Shown here piece after piece: positions 7,076 through 13,585 of a stretch of 16,343 nucleotides of DNA. The DNA is from Clostridiales bacterium (GTDB lineage Bacteria; Bacillota; Clostridia; Christensenellales; Aristaeellaceae): positions 1 to 16,343 of the forward strand of contig SFNY01000051.1 in the NCBI GenBank assembly GCA_004554085.1, written 5' to 3'. The notes under the pieces were generated by a model that saw only the letters and a list, made by a program, of their open reading frames with translations, made no database searches and was not told the DNA's origin. How positions within the stretch are numbered: the first letter of the stretch is position 1; each line of letters starts with the position of its first letter. A program made the position numbers and the translations under genes.

Positions 7076-7390
7076 TTATCGATTGATGTGTTTGCCCGGG
7101 TCCGGGCCGCCTTGCTTCCCGCCGTCGCCGTGCTTCTCCTTTCGGATGCCGCTTCCGATAGCCAGCCCGAGCAGCATGCCCAGGGAGATGCCGAGGCCGG
7201 TGTTGTTCCCGAGGGATGTTCCGATTGCAGTTCCGAAGCACATGCCGAGGCACATGCCCTCCGGGCCGTAATTGTCCGTCTGTTCCTCCTGCGCTCTCTT
7301 TTTGCGTCCCCTTGCACAGAGCAGCGCAAGCGGCAGGCCCATCGAAATCCACGGCAGCGCCGCGAAAAGAAAATCCAATACGCTTTCCAT
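7076..7390 (-). CDS. Small glycine-rich membrane protein
   Basis: Protein of 104 residues with two hydrophobic segments. Residues 5-26 form a membrane helix followed by the basic stop-transfer CARGRKKR. A second stretch (about 43-80: GPEGMCLGMCFGTAIGTSLGNNTGLGISLGMLLGLAIGSGI) is packed with small residues at regular spacing, a glycine-zipper pattern that would support tight helix packing or oligomerisation. The tail is hydrophilic and His/Lys-rich. I recognise it as a conserved hypothetical type seen in Firmicutes but know no function. It is the first gene of the four-gene operon, and its stop codon TAA is part of the ribosome binding site of the next gene. Start ATG at 7390 follows a modest AGAAGGAG site. 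Confidence 0.75.
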   Translation of the reverse strand: MESVLDFLFAALPWISMGLPLALLCARGRKKRAQEEQTDNYGPEGMCLGMCFGTAIGTSLGNNTGLGISLGMLLGLAIGSGIRKEKHGDGGKQGGPDPGKHINR

Positions 7391-7498
7391 AATCCGCTGT
7401 GCTCCTTCTCTCTTCTACAGTCTATATTGTACCGGAAGATCCCCGCCGCAGATAGGTGCTTTTTCTATGCATATGTGTTCATTCTGAAGATGTTGTAT

Positions 7499-7522
7499 GC
7501 TACCTGTCGTTCGGTAGGTAAT
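7499..7522 (-). promoter_or_regulatory. TetR-type operator upstream of the four-gene operon
   Basis: Minus-strand TACCTACCGAACGACAGGTA (7501-7520) is an imperfect dyad with TACCT/AGGTA ends. It is identical at 19 of 24 positions to the element in the promoter of the TetR gene (9417-9440) and occupies the same place relative to a weaker -35 (TTACCT) and a poor -10 (CATACA/ATACAA). It lies 109 bp upstream of the small membrane protein gene. Binding by the neighbouring TetR protein is inferred. Confidence 0.55.
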
Positions 7523-7563
7523 AATTTATAAAACAGCGGCCATGCCCAATGGACACAGCCGCT
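7523..7563 (-). terminator. Terminator after the TetR-GNAT-membrane protein operon
   Basis: Minus strand: AGCGGC (558-563 of the 7500 block) pairs with GCCGCT (7535-7540) around a loop with further partial pairing, followed by GTTTTATAAATTATT. It begins 6 bp after the membrane protein stop and its T-rich tail runs directly into the operator of the next operon. Confidence 0.55.
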
Positions 7564-7568
7564 TGCTG

Positions 7569-8174
7569 TCAACCCCTGTTCCCGAAGTGCCTGTACGCCA
7601 GCACCCCGATCGGGAGGAAGTACGCGCACCAGAACAGCAGCGCGATGGTTCCTCCATTGCCCGCCGCGCCGTCCGCCATGGCCGTGAACGCGCCCGTCAT
7701 GGGCATGACGAAGCAGCCGATGAAGAAGATTCCGTGCAGCAGCATCAGGCCCTTCAGCCAGCTGTCCGCTTTGCACTCCGGCCGGATGGAGAGGCCGAGG
7801 AAGAAGGTGGAGAGCGCCATCATTCCGTAGCCGAGCAGGTCGTAGTTGAACAGCAGACCGCCCCGCTGATAGTTCAAAATCCGGCTCGCCTGATCGCTGA
7901 GGTTCTCCAGCCGGACGCTGGTGGTCTGGGCGAAGTACACCAGCAGGATCAGCGCGGCATAGACCGCCGCGAAGATCAGTCCGACGTTTGCGGCAACCCG
8001 CCGCTCCTCGCCGCACTCCTGCTGGAAGCCCGCAGCCATCATGATGTAGCCGATGGGCAGCAGCATGCACACGAGGTAGGATCCAAAGAGAAAATCGACG
8101 ATCATGCAGACCGCAAACAGGAAGACGGTCGCCGCAACCACCGCCGCGCCAATTCTGGAAATAAGTCGGTTCAT
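7569..8174 (-). CDS. Six-helix integral membrane protein of unknown function
   Basis: Protein of 201 residues that is almost entirely membrane-embedded. Six hydrophobic segments are visible: about 8-31, 33-51, 58-80, 104-125, 130-150 and 164-188, joined by short loops, with conserved-looking NYDLLGYGMMALSTFFLGLSI and MTGAFTAMADG segments. ATG at 8174 is chosen over an upstream in-frame ATG at 8198 because AGGAGG sits 5 bp before it and the upstream start lies within the acetyltransferase gene. It follows the GNAT gene by 20 bp and is the last gene of the TetR-led operon. I do not recognise a named family with confidence. A drug- or stress-related membrane function is suggested only by the TetR and acetyltransferase neighbours. 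Confidence 0.8.
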   Translation of the reverse strand: MNRLISRIGAAVVAATVFLFAVCMIVDFLFGSYLVCMLLPIGYIMMAAGFQQECGEERRVAANVGLIFAAVYAALILLVYFAQTTSVRLENLSDQASRILNYQRGGLLFNYDLLGYGMMALSTFFLGLSIRPECKADSWLKGLMLLHGIFFIGCFVMPMTGAFTAMADGAAGNGGTIALLFWCAYFLPIGVLAYRHFGNRG

Positions 8175-8194
8175 AGGTTCCTCCTGCAAGCCCG

Positions 8195-8740
8195 TCACAG
8201 CTCCAGCCGCATGGAGACGAGCTCCTGGTAGCCGCTGATCCGGGAATTGAAGCCCCGGGGATTCCGCCCGAATTCCACAAAGCCCGCGCGCCGGTACATG
8301 GCCACAGCGCGTTCATTCTCCGCGACCACGGTCAGCTCCAGCTGGGCATAGCCCGCCCGCCGCGCACATTCGATGCACGCATCCATCAGGGCGCGGCCGA
8401 CGCCCAGGCCCCAGTATTCCTTCAGCACGCTGATGCCGAACTCCGCCCGGTGCCGCAGCTTGTACTTCCCGCCGATTGCGTCCACGCCGGCGGTTCCGGC
8501 AACCCTGCCGTCCACCAGAGCGATGATCTCCACCTCGTTCGCACTCTCCGCTTTCCGCTTCAGGAACTGCCCCTCCTGCTCGGCGGTAAAGCTGTTTTCG
8601 TCGGGGTAGGAGAGCAGATAATCCGTCTCCCCGTGCGTCTGGTTGAAGTTTTCAAACACCGTGCCGCCGTCGGCCTCCACGCCGTGCCGTAGGATCGCGG
8701 TTCTTCCGTCCTTCAGAACGATCTGTTTGCTGTATTCCAT
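8195..8740 (-). CDS. GNAT-family N-acetyltransferase
   Basis: Soluble acetyltransferase of 181 residues transferring acetyl from acetyl-CoA to an amine. The GNAT core is intact: strand 4 with AEFGISVLKEYWGLGVGRALMDACIECARRAG, in which GLGVGRA is the Q/RxxGxG/A-type pyrophosphate-binding loop, then LELTVVAENERAVAMYRRAGFVEFGRNPR, the conserved motif B with the Tyr-Arg-Arg-x-Gly-Phe turn. The N-terminus (VLKDGRTAILRHGVEADG) resembles GNATs that act on small molecules or ribosomal protein N-termini, but the substrate is not predictable. It lies 27 bp after the TetR gene and 20 bp before the membrane protein gene. Drug inactivation is possible given the TetR control; polyamine or peptide acetylation would fit equally well. 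Confidence 0.9.
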   Translation of the reverse strand: MEYSKQIVLKDGRTAILRHGVEADGGTVFENFNQTHGETDYLLSYPDENSFTAEQEGQFLKRKAESANEVEIIALVDGRVAGTAGVDAIGGKYKLRHRAEFGISVLKEYWGLGVGRALMDACIECARRAGYAQLELTVVAENERAVAMYRRAGFVEFGRNPRGFNSRISGYQELVSMRLEL

Positions 8741-8767
8741 GCGCTTGCCTCCACTTTGAATCCGTTT

Positions 8768-9367
8768 TCACTTCCCATAGACCCGGAAGAACTGGGCGAT
8801 GTGCCGCCCGACCAGCTCCATGACCTCGTCCTCCCGCTCCGGCTCCCGGTCGCAGAGGTTGATCCAGGCGGAGATCGGCAGGCACAGCTGCGCCGCCATG
8901 ATCCCGGGATCCTCCCCGGCCAGCGCGCCGCATTGGATCAGGCGCTCCACGAGAGATGTGAAGTACGTGAGTACGTCGGTGTAATTCTGCCGGGTCTGGA
9001 GCTGCGCCAGCTCCGGGTTCCGGAACTGCTCCACCACCAGCATCTTTCGCGCCCGGCTGATGTGCGGGTCGTGCAGGATGTAGCGCAGCTGCTCCAGAAT
9101 CCGCTGCGTCGTCGACTCGGGCGTGGGCGCGTCCTCCGAATCCCCGTCCGGCCTTGCAAAGATCGAACGCGCCGCGTACTGATCCAGCACATCCCGCACG
9201 AGCGCGTCCAGAATCGCCTGCTTGTTCTCAAAGTGGCTGTACAGGGACGCCTTGCGTATGCCCACGGCGCTCGCGATCTGGGAGATGGAGGTGGCCTCAA
9301 AGCCCTGCACGGAGAACAGCTCCAGCGCGGCCTCCAGAATTCTCTGCCTTGTGTTTCCCCGATCCAT
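8768..9367 (-). CDS. TetR/AcrR-family transcriptional regulator
   Basis: Repressor of 199 residues. The N-terminal helix-turn-helix is classic: RQRILEAALELFSVQGFEATSISQIASAVGIRKASLYSHFENKQAILDALV (about 6-56). The rest is the all-helical ligand-binding and dimerisation domain. Three in-frame ATGs exist (9412, 9388, 9367); only the last has a proper ribosome binding site (GGAGG, 6 bp spacing) and starts right before the HTH, and the first overlaps the -10 region. It is first in an operon with the GNAT and membrane protein genes. Its promoter has an operator-like dyad between -35 and -10, so it probably represses itself, and the same element in front of the next operon suggests it controls that too. 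Ligand unknown. Confidence 0.93.
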   Translation of the reverse strand: MDRGNTRQRILEAALELFSVQGFEATSISQIASAVGIRKASLYSHFENKQAILDALVRDVLDQYAARSIFARPDGDSEDAPTPESTTQRILEQLRYILHDPHISRARKMLVVEQFRNPELAQLQTRQNYTDVLTYFTSLVERLIQCGALAGEDPGIMAAQLCLPISAWINLCDREPEREDEVMELVGRHIAQFFRVYGK

Positions 9368-9410
9368 TGCGATCCTCCTCCACTCCATCCGGGATGGAGT
9401 GCTGTACACC

Positions 9411-9440
9411 ATTATAGCTACCTATCGTTCGTTCGTCAAT
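9411..9440 (-). promoter_or_regulatory. TetR gene promoter with embedded operator
   Basis: Minus strand: -35 TTGACG (9434-9439), 17-bp spacer, -10 TATAAT (9411-9416), a near-consensus sigma-A promoter. The spacer, AACGAACGATAGGTAGC, carries the operator-like sequence shared with 7499-7522 (common core CGAACGA-N-AGGTAGC). A repressor bound there would cover both hexamers, which fits TetR autoregulation. Confidence 0.7.
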
Positions 9441-9514
9441 GGTGAATTCCGGTTTTGCGCCGGGAATGCGGATCGAACCCGCCTGCCTCTGCCCGGATGC
9501 GTCTGCAAAAAAAG

Positions 9515-9829
9515 GGGACGGCGGATTTGCTCCGCAGTCCCTCAGCTTGTCAAAATAGTATTTTGACAAGCTGGTGGACGGGGAAGCAAGCTCCCCCGCC
9601 ACTGCCACCCTCTCCAGTTTTTGCTGAAATCCTGACGGATTTCCGGGCGCAAAAACTGCAAGGAATCGTTTTTTGCTCTGGGAAATGGAATTTCCCGCCG
9701 CAAAAATCGCCCGCCCCCGGCGTACACGCCGCCGGGTACGATTGAAATTTGAGAGGGCTGCTGCCCTCTCGAGCCCTCCGAGGGCTTTTTCGACAGTCTG
9801 TGGGACGGCGGATTTACTCCGCAGTTCCC
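9515..9829. repeat. Composite palindromic intergenic repeat bounded by near-identical copies
   Basis: This roughly 315-bp non-coding stretch is a chain of inverted repeats. The ends are near-identical direct copies: GGGACGGCGGATTTGCTCCG... at 9515-9541 and GGGACGGCGGATTTACTCCG... at 9802-9829, each itself a hairpin. Between them are a 15-bp perfect palindrome (9543-9573), CAGTTTTTGC/GCAAAAACTG (9615-9624/9649-9658) enclosing GAAATCC/GGATTTC, GGGAAAT/ATTTCCC, GAGAGGGC/GCCCTCTC (9751-9758/9763-9770) and AGCCCTC/GAGGGCT followed by TTTTT (9772-9790). Its translations resemble spurious ORFs I recall from many gut Clostridia assemblies, which would make it a dispersed family; this is recollection, not a search. 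The right copy contains the MATE stop codon. Confidence 0.7.
9543..9573. repeat. Perfect 15-bp palindrome inside the composite repeat
   Basis: CAGCTTGTCAAAATA, one central G, then its exact reverse complement. Without a T-run outside the stem it is not a standard terminator on either strand; it could be a protein-binding or recombination element of the repeat family. Confidence 0.75.
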
Positions 9830-11214
9830 TTGGCGACCGGGCCCTCGGCCGAAATCAGCGGCCTGACCTTCCTCCGGAATTCCCTGGAGCTGCTCCATAC
9901 GGCATAGCAGACGGCAGCCAGCTCCGCGATCCAGACGGAAAACCATACGTAGGAAATGCCCCCGAGCTTTGCGAACAGGTAAGCCAGCGGAACAAAGACG
10001 ATCAGCTGCCTGAGCGCGGTTCCGATCATGTTGATCAGCCCGTTCCCCAGACCGGACGCGGCGTATCCCAATATGATGGTGACGGAGGACAGGACAAAGG
10101 TCACGGAGATGATCCGCAGCGCCGGAATGCCAATGGACAGCATATCCTCGCTGGCCGCAAACAGCTCCAGCAGCTGTCGCGGGAACGCCATGAACAGAAT
10201 CGTGCCGAGAATGGCAATCCCCCCGCCGATCGGCAGCATTGTGCATACGACCTCCTTGATCCGCCGCCCATTCCCGTCGCCGTAATTGTAGCCGACGATG
10301 GGGATTGCGGCCTGCCCCAGACCGTTCATGGGCATGAACAGGAAGTTCTGAAGCTTGTAATACACGCCGTAAAACGCCACCGCAGTGGAGGAGAACGGCA
10401 TCAGGATGCTGTTGAACGCAGAGACCATGATGCTGCCGAGCGCCTGCGTGATCGCAGTCGGGACGCCCACCTTGTAGATTTCGGCCACCGTGCGGCGGCT
10501 GAGGCGATAGCCCCGGAGGGCAAGCCGGATCTCCCGGTTCCGCTTCAGGTGCAGCGCGAGGGCGACGAACATCCCCACCCACTGACCGATCACGGTTGCG
10601 ATTGCCGCGCCCCGGATGCCCAGGCGGGGAAAGCCGAGCAGACCGAAGATCATGATGGGGTCGAGAATGATGTTGGTGAGTGCACCGGCAACCAGCGATA
10701 CCATGCTGAGGAAGGTCTTTCCCACGGCCTGTAAGAAGCGCTGGCACATGGTTTCGATGAAGGTGCCCGAGCAGAACAGCATGCAGATCAGCAGATATTG
10801 TTCACAGTAGGCGCTGATCTCCGGGTCCGTCGTAAACAGAGCGATGAAGCCCCTGCGGCAGAAGACGCCCAGGAGGATGAACACGACCGAGCTCAGCGCG
10901 GACAACAGCAGGCCCGTCGTCGCGATTGCGCCGGCCTCCCCGAATTTTTTCGCGCCGATGGTGCGGGACAGGAGCGAATTGACGCCCACGCTCGTGCCGA
11001 CGGCAACCGCAATCATGAAAATCTGAATCGGGTATGCAAGCGAGGTGGCGGTCAATGCGTTTTCGCTGATTCTGGCGACGAAGATGCTGTCGACGATGTT
11101 GTAGAGCGATTGAACGAGCAGGGAAAGCATCAGCGGAACGGACATGCTGACGACCAGCCTTCCCACGGGCATGCTTCCCATCTTATTCACAGACGGGTTC
11201 CTTTGACTTGACAT
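9814..11214 (-). CDS. MATE-family multidrug/metabolite efflux transporter
   Basis: Twelve-helix antiporter of 466 residues in the cytoplasmic membrane, exporting drugs or metabolites with Na+ or H+ coupling. Family signs are the first helix and loop GRLVVSMSVPLMLSLLVQSLYNIVDSIFVARISENALTATSLAYPIQ, the half-way repeat with VPTAITQALGSIMVSAFNSIL, and QAAIPIVGYNYGDGNGRRIKEVV, the typical 'P-(I)-x-YN-GA' turn of bacterial MATE proteins. ATG at 11214 is chosen over ATG at 11247 because GGAGGAG lies 6 bp upstream. The last codons (GTAE and stop) fall in the right boundary copy of the intergenic repeat, so the C-terminus may have been altered by it. It is divergent from the hydrogenase gene. Substrate unknown. 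Confidence 0.93.
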   Translation of the reverse strand: MSSQRNPSVNKMGSMPVGRLVVSMSVPLMLSLLVQSLYNIVDSIFVARISENALTATSLAYPIQIFMIAVAVGTSVGVNSLLSRTIGAKKFGEAGAIATTGLLLSALSSVVFILLGVFCRRGFIALFTTDPEISAYCEQYLLICMLFCSGTFIETMCQRFLQAVGKTFLSMVSLVAGALTNIILDPIMIFGLLGFPRLGIRGAAIATVIGQWVGMFVALALHLKRNREIRLALRGYRLSRRTVAEIYKVGVPTAITQALGSIMVSAFNSILMPFSSTAVAFYGVYYKLQNFLFMPMNGLGQAAIPIVGYNYGDGNGRRIKEVVCTMLPIGGGIAILGTILFMAFPRQLLELFAASEDMLSIGIPALRIISVTFVLSSVTIILGYAASGLGNGLINMIGTALRQLIVFVPLAYLFAKLGGISYVWFSVWIAELAAVCYAVWSSSREFRRKVRPLISAEGPVAKGTAE

Positions 11215-11266
11215 TTGTATCTCCTCCCGAGAGCAATTTGGAAACATCGCGATGCGACAATGCAGA

Positions 11267-11295
11267 GCCGCCGCCTCCGTTGCGAAGGCGGCGGC
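11267..11295 (-). promoter_or_regulatory. GC-rich hairpin in the MATE leader
   Basis: GCCGCCGCCT (11267-11276) and AGGCGGCGGC (11286-11295) form a perfect 10-bp stem with a 9-nt loop in the 5' untranslated region, between the putative promoter and the start codon. There is no U-run after it on the minus strand, so it is a candidate translational or processing element rather than a terminator. Confidence 0.4.
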
Positions 11296-11341
11296 CGTGG
11301 CCGCCCATCCATAAACGGGTTAGGCGAACCTACCACCTACA

Positions 11342-11369
11342 AGTATACACAAAACTGGAAAAACTTCAA
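11342..11369 (-). promoter_or_regulatory. Putative MATE promoter
   Basis: Minus strand: -35 TTGAAG (11364-11369), 16-bp spacer, -10 TATACT (11342-11347). The GTATAC core is palindromic, so a plus-strand -10 (TATACA) for the hydrogenase gene overlaps it, with only a poor -35 (TTAGGC, 18-bp spacer). The two divergent genes may compete for polymerase here. Confidence 0.45.
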
Positions 11370-11452
11370 GCAAAAAACGATGACGGCCACTCATTTCCCG
11401 CCTGGAGAACGGCAAACTCCCGGCGATGACCAAATGCAAAGGAGGCCGCGCA

Positions 11453-12919
11453 ATGTCCATTTTCGATACGGACGTTCAAAAACTGAAGAACAAGGTGCTG
11501 CAGGCGGTGGCGACCCTCGCCTTTGAGGATGCGCTGACGCCGGAAAACGTGCTGTCCATCCCGGAGCGGATCATTCCCGAGGGCAAGCCCCTGCTGCGCT
11601 GCTGCATCTACAAGGAGCGCGCCATCATCGGCCAGCGGGTGCAGCTGGCGCTGGGCGGGGTTGCGCCGGACAAAAGCGTGGTGGAGGTGCTGCCCATCGC
11701 CTGCGATGAGTGCCCGGTGGAGGGCATCCTGGTGACCCAGGCCTGTCGCGGCTGCATCGCCCACCGCTGCCTGAACGCCTGCCCCAAGGGCGCGATCTCC
11801 ATCGTCAACCGCCACGCCGAGATCGACAAGGCGAAGTGCGTGGAGTGCGGACGCTGCGCACAGGCCTGCTCCTATTCGGCCATCATCAAGCAGACCCGGC
11901 CCTGCATCAGCGCCTGCAAGGTTCGGGCGCTGTCCCTCGACCCGGACAGCCGCAAGGCGAAGATCGGCCACGAGAAGTGCATCTCCTGCGGCGCGTGCGT
12001 GTACCAGTGCCCCTTCGGCGCGATCTCCGACCACTCGTACATCACGGAGGCCGTTCGGATTCTGCGGGACTCGGACGAAAACCGCAAATACCGCACCTAC
12101 GCGGTGGTCGCACCCTCGGCGGCGGGGCAGTACGCCGACGTGGACATGGGCCACGTGCTAGGCGGCATCCGGGAACTGGGTTTCTCCGACATCGTGGAGG
12201 CGGCCTGGGGCGCGGACTTCGTGGCCTGGCTGGAGGCGCAGGAGCTCTCGGAAAAGAAGTTCCTGACCTCATCCTGCTGCCCGGCGTTCGTGTCGCTGGT
12301 GCGCAAGAAGTACTCGTCTCTCTCGGACAACATCTCCCACAACCTCTCCCCCATGGCCCACATGGCCATGAGCATCAAGCAGCAGGATCCGGCGGGAAAG
12401 GTGGTGTTCATCGGCCCCTGCATCGCCAAGAAGAAGGAAACGCTCTACGGCCCCGCGGCGCAGTATGTGGACTGTGCCATCACCTTCGAGGAGATGCACG
12501 CGCTGTTCGAAGCTCGCAATATCGACCTTAGGCAGGTCGGGCCCTACGCCCCCGACCGTGCCAGCTACTACGGCCGCGTATTCGCCCGCTGCGGGGGACT
12601 TGCCGAGGCGGTCAGTCAGGCGCTGAAGGAGCAGGGCGTGTCCGAGGAGGAATTTGCGCTGAAGGCGGTGTCGTGCAGCGGCATCGCGGACTGCAACGCG
12701 GCGCTATTGAAGGCCTCGAAGGGGAAGCTTGCGGAGAACTTCATCGAAGGCATGGCCTGCAAGAGCGGCTGCATCGGCGGCCCGGCCTGCCTGAGCCACG
12801 GCGCGCGCAACCGCGTGCAGTTCGGCAAGTACGAAAAGATGGAATCGGAGCGCACGATCTCCGGCGCGATCCACGCCGTGGAGGAGCAGAACGACGCGAT
12901 AAAGGAGGACGCGGAATGA
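11453..12919 (+). CDS. Monomeric [FeFe] hydrogenase-like iron-sulfur protein (group B-like)
   Basis: Cytoplasmic iron-sulfur enzyme of 488 residues, expected to interconvert H2 and protons/electrons in fermentation. The N-terminal half is Cys-rich: CDEC (84-87), CRGCIAHRCLNAC (98-110), then two ferredoxin-like sets CVECGRCAQAC (129-139) and CISCGACVYQC (176-186), with C151 and C155 between. The catalytic domain has the three H-cluster signatures in modified form: TSSCCPAF (272-279; Cys275 as proton relay, Cys276 as ligand), GPCIAKK (321-327, Cys323) and EGMACKSGCIGGPAC (432-446, Cys436 and Cys440). These differ from group A (TSCCPxW, MPCxxKxxE), and the family is usually called group B. ATG at 11453 follows AAAGGAGG with 7-bp spacing. 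No maturase genes (hydE, hydF, hydG) are in the window. The physiological direction and electron partner are unknown. Confidence 0.88.
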   Translation: MSIFDTDVQKLKNKVLQAVATLAFEDALTPENVLSIPERIIPEGKPLLRCCIYKERAIIGQRVQLALGGVAPDKSVVEVLPIACDECPVEGILVTQACRGCIAHRCLNACPKGAISIVNRHAEIDKAKCVECGRCAQACSYSAIIKQTRPCISACKVRALSLDPDSRKAKIGHEKCISCGACVYQCPFGAISDHSYITEAVRILRDSDENRKYRTYAVVAPSAAGQYADVDMGHVLGGIRELGFSDIVEAAWGADFVAWLEAQELSEKKFLTSSCCPAFVSLVRKKYSSLSDNISHNLSPMAHMAMSIKQQDPAGKVVFIGPCIAKKKETLYGPAAQYVDCAITFEEMHALFEARNIDLRQVGPYAPDRASYYGRVFARCGGLAEAVSQALKEQGVSEEEFALKAVSCSGIADCNAALLKASKGKLAENFIEGMACKSGCIGGPACLSHGARNRVQFGKYEKMESERTISGAIHAVEEQNDAIKEDAE

Positions 12920-13161
12920 TTCGGGAATACCGGTTTACCTGTACGGATTGCGCGGCATGTGCGGATAGGGAGGATTGCGTCCAGTGCGGAGAGCTGCTGG
13001 AGGAGATGCTGCTGCGCCTGATCTGCGTGAGCGGAGTGGATGTGGACATGGATGAGGGGCGGCTGTGCATCGAGACCGATGGGAGCGACGAAAATGCGCT
13101 TGCCGAGGTTCTGGAGGATGCAGGCATCCTTGTGGAGACGACGTGCATCCGCATGCCTTGA
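12916..13161 (+). CDS. Small Cys-rich, HMA-like protein coupled to the hydrogenase
   Basis: Protein of 81 residues whose ATG overlaps the hydrogenase stop (ATGA), with AAAGGAGG inside the upstream gene, so the two are translationally coupled. The N-terminus has a dense cysteine array, CTDCAACADREDCVQC (9-24). The remainder (VSGVDVDMDEGRLCIETDGSDENALAEVLEDAGI) follows the strand-helix-strand pattern of heavy-metal-associated (HMA/ferredoxin-like) domains, in which 'SGV..V..D.....I' and 'L...LEDAGI' are typical. It could bind a metal or an iron-sulfur cluster and serve as electron carrier, assembly helper or redox sensor for the hydrogenase. No named family is recognised; function is inferred from coupling and cysteines. 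Confidence 0.75.
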   Translation: MIREYRFTCTDCAACADREDCVQCGELLEEMLLRLICVSGVDVDMDEGRLCIETDGSDENALAEVLEDAGILVETTCIRMP

Positions 13162-13187
13162 GCGCGGCGGAAAGAATCAGAAACCCA

Positions 13188-13216
13188 TTTACATAGTCAA
13201 AAATATATGGTATAAT
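13188..13216 (+). promoter_or_regulatory. Consensus promoter for the riboswitch-methyltransferase transcript
   Basis: -35 TTTACA (13188-13193), 17-bp spacer, -10 TATAAT (13211-13216), preceded by an A-rich stretch. It lies 26 bp after the small Cys-rich gene and about 30 bp ahead of the cobalamin aptamer. Expected transcript start is near 13223. Confidence 0.8.
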
Positions 13217-13236
13217 GCCCTTGAAAACAGAATACA

Positions 13237-13412
13237 TGGGAGTTCACAGGTGCCTGTGCAAGCTGCACGGGTGAAAAGGGAACGGAGTGAGAATCTCCGA
13301 CAGGACCGCTGCTGTGAAGCGGAGCTTCATGCAAGATACCATTGGCCGTAGGGCTGAGAAGGCTGCATGGGGTGTTGATGCTGAGTCAGAAGACCTGCCT
13401 GCGAATTGCGTA
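13237..13412 (+). promoter_or_regulatory. Cobalamin (B12) riboswitch
   Basis: Aptamer that binds adenosyl- or methylcobalamin-type corrinoids in nascent RNA. The conserved blocks are in order: GGTGCC (13249-13254), AAGGGAACGGAGTGAGAATC with the GGGAA and GTGAGAATC core, the B12-box-like GACAGGACCGCTGCTGTGA, the GGCCGTAGGGCTGAGAAGGCTGCATGG arm region, and the 3' signature GAGTCAGAAGACCTGCC (13383-13399). An intrinsic terminator follows about 120 nt later, so ligand binding probably promotes termination. The gene finally read, a corrinoid-protein methyltransferase, fits B12 control. Confidence 0.9.
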
Positions 13413-13529
13413 TCACATTCTTCGGACTAAAGAATGATATGGACCCGGCATCCGTGCTACGCCGAAGCGGATGCATCTGTGCAGCGCCTGCGGCAGCTCT
13501 CTGCCGCGAACTGCGATTGCGGGTACACC

Positions 13530-13571
13530 AGAACCTGATTGGACGAAGAATCTGATCGGGTTCTGTTTTTT
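13530..13571 (+). terminator. Intrinsic terminator after the cobalamin riboswitch
   Basis: AGAACCTGAT (13530-13539) pairs with ATCGGGTTCT (13555-13564), with one U-G pair and further pairing of the inner TGG/CTG. It is followed by GTTTTTTGTT. It is the likely expression platform of the riboswitch. Three smaller hairpins lie between aptamer and terminator: CATTCTT/AAGAATG (13416-13436), GCATCCG/CGGATGC (13448-13474) and GCGGCAG/CTGCCGC (13490-13507). Confidence 0.8.
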
Positions 13572-13585
13572 GTTCCCGGCGTGCC

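Noticed and set aside
9542..10747. 401-codon minus-strand frame covering the repeat and part of the MATE gene
   Set aside because: It is a shifted frame of the MATE gene continued through the intergenic repeat.
11316..11336. GGTTAGGCGAACCTACC near the MATE promoter as another copy of the TetR operator
   Set aside because: It shares only short pieces (CGAAC, CCTACC) with the two good operator copies and the register does not fit.
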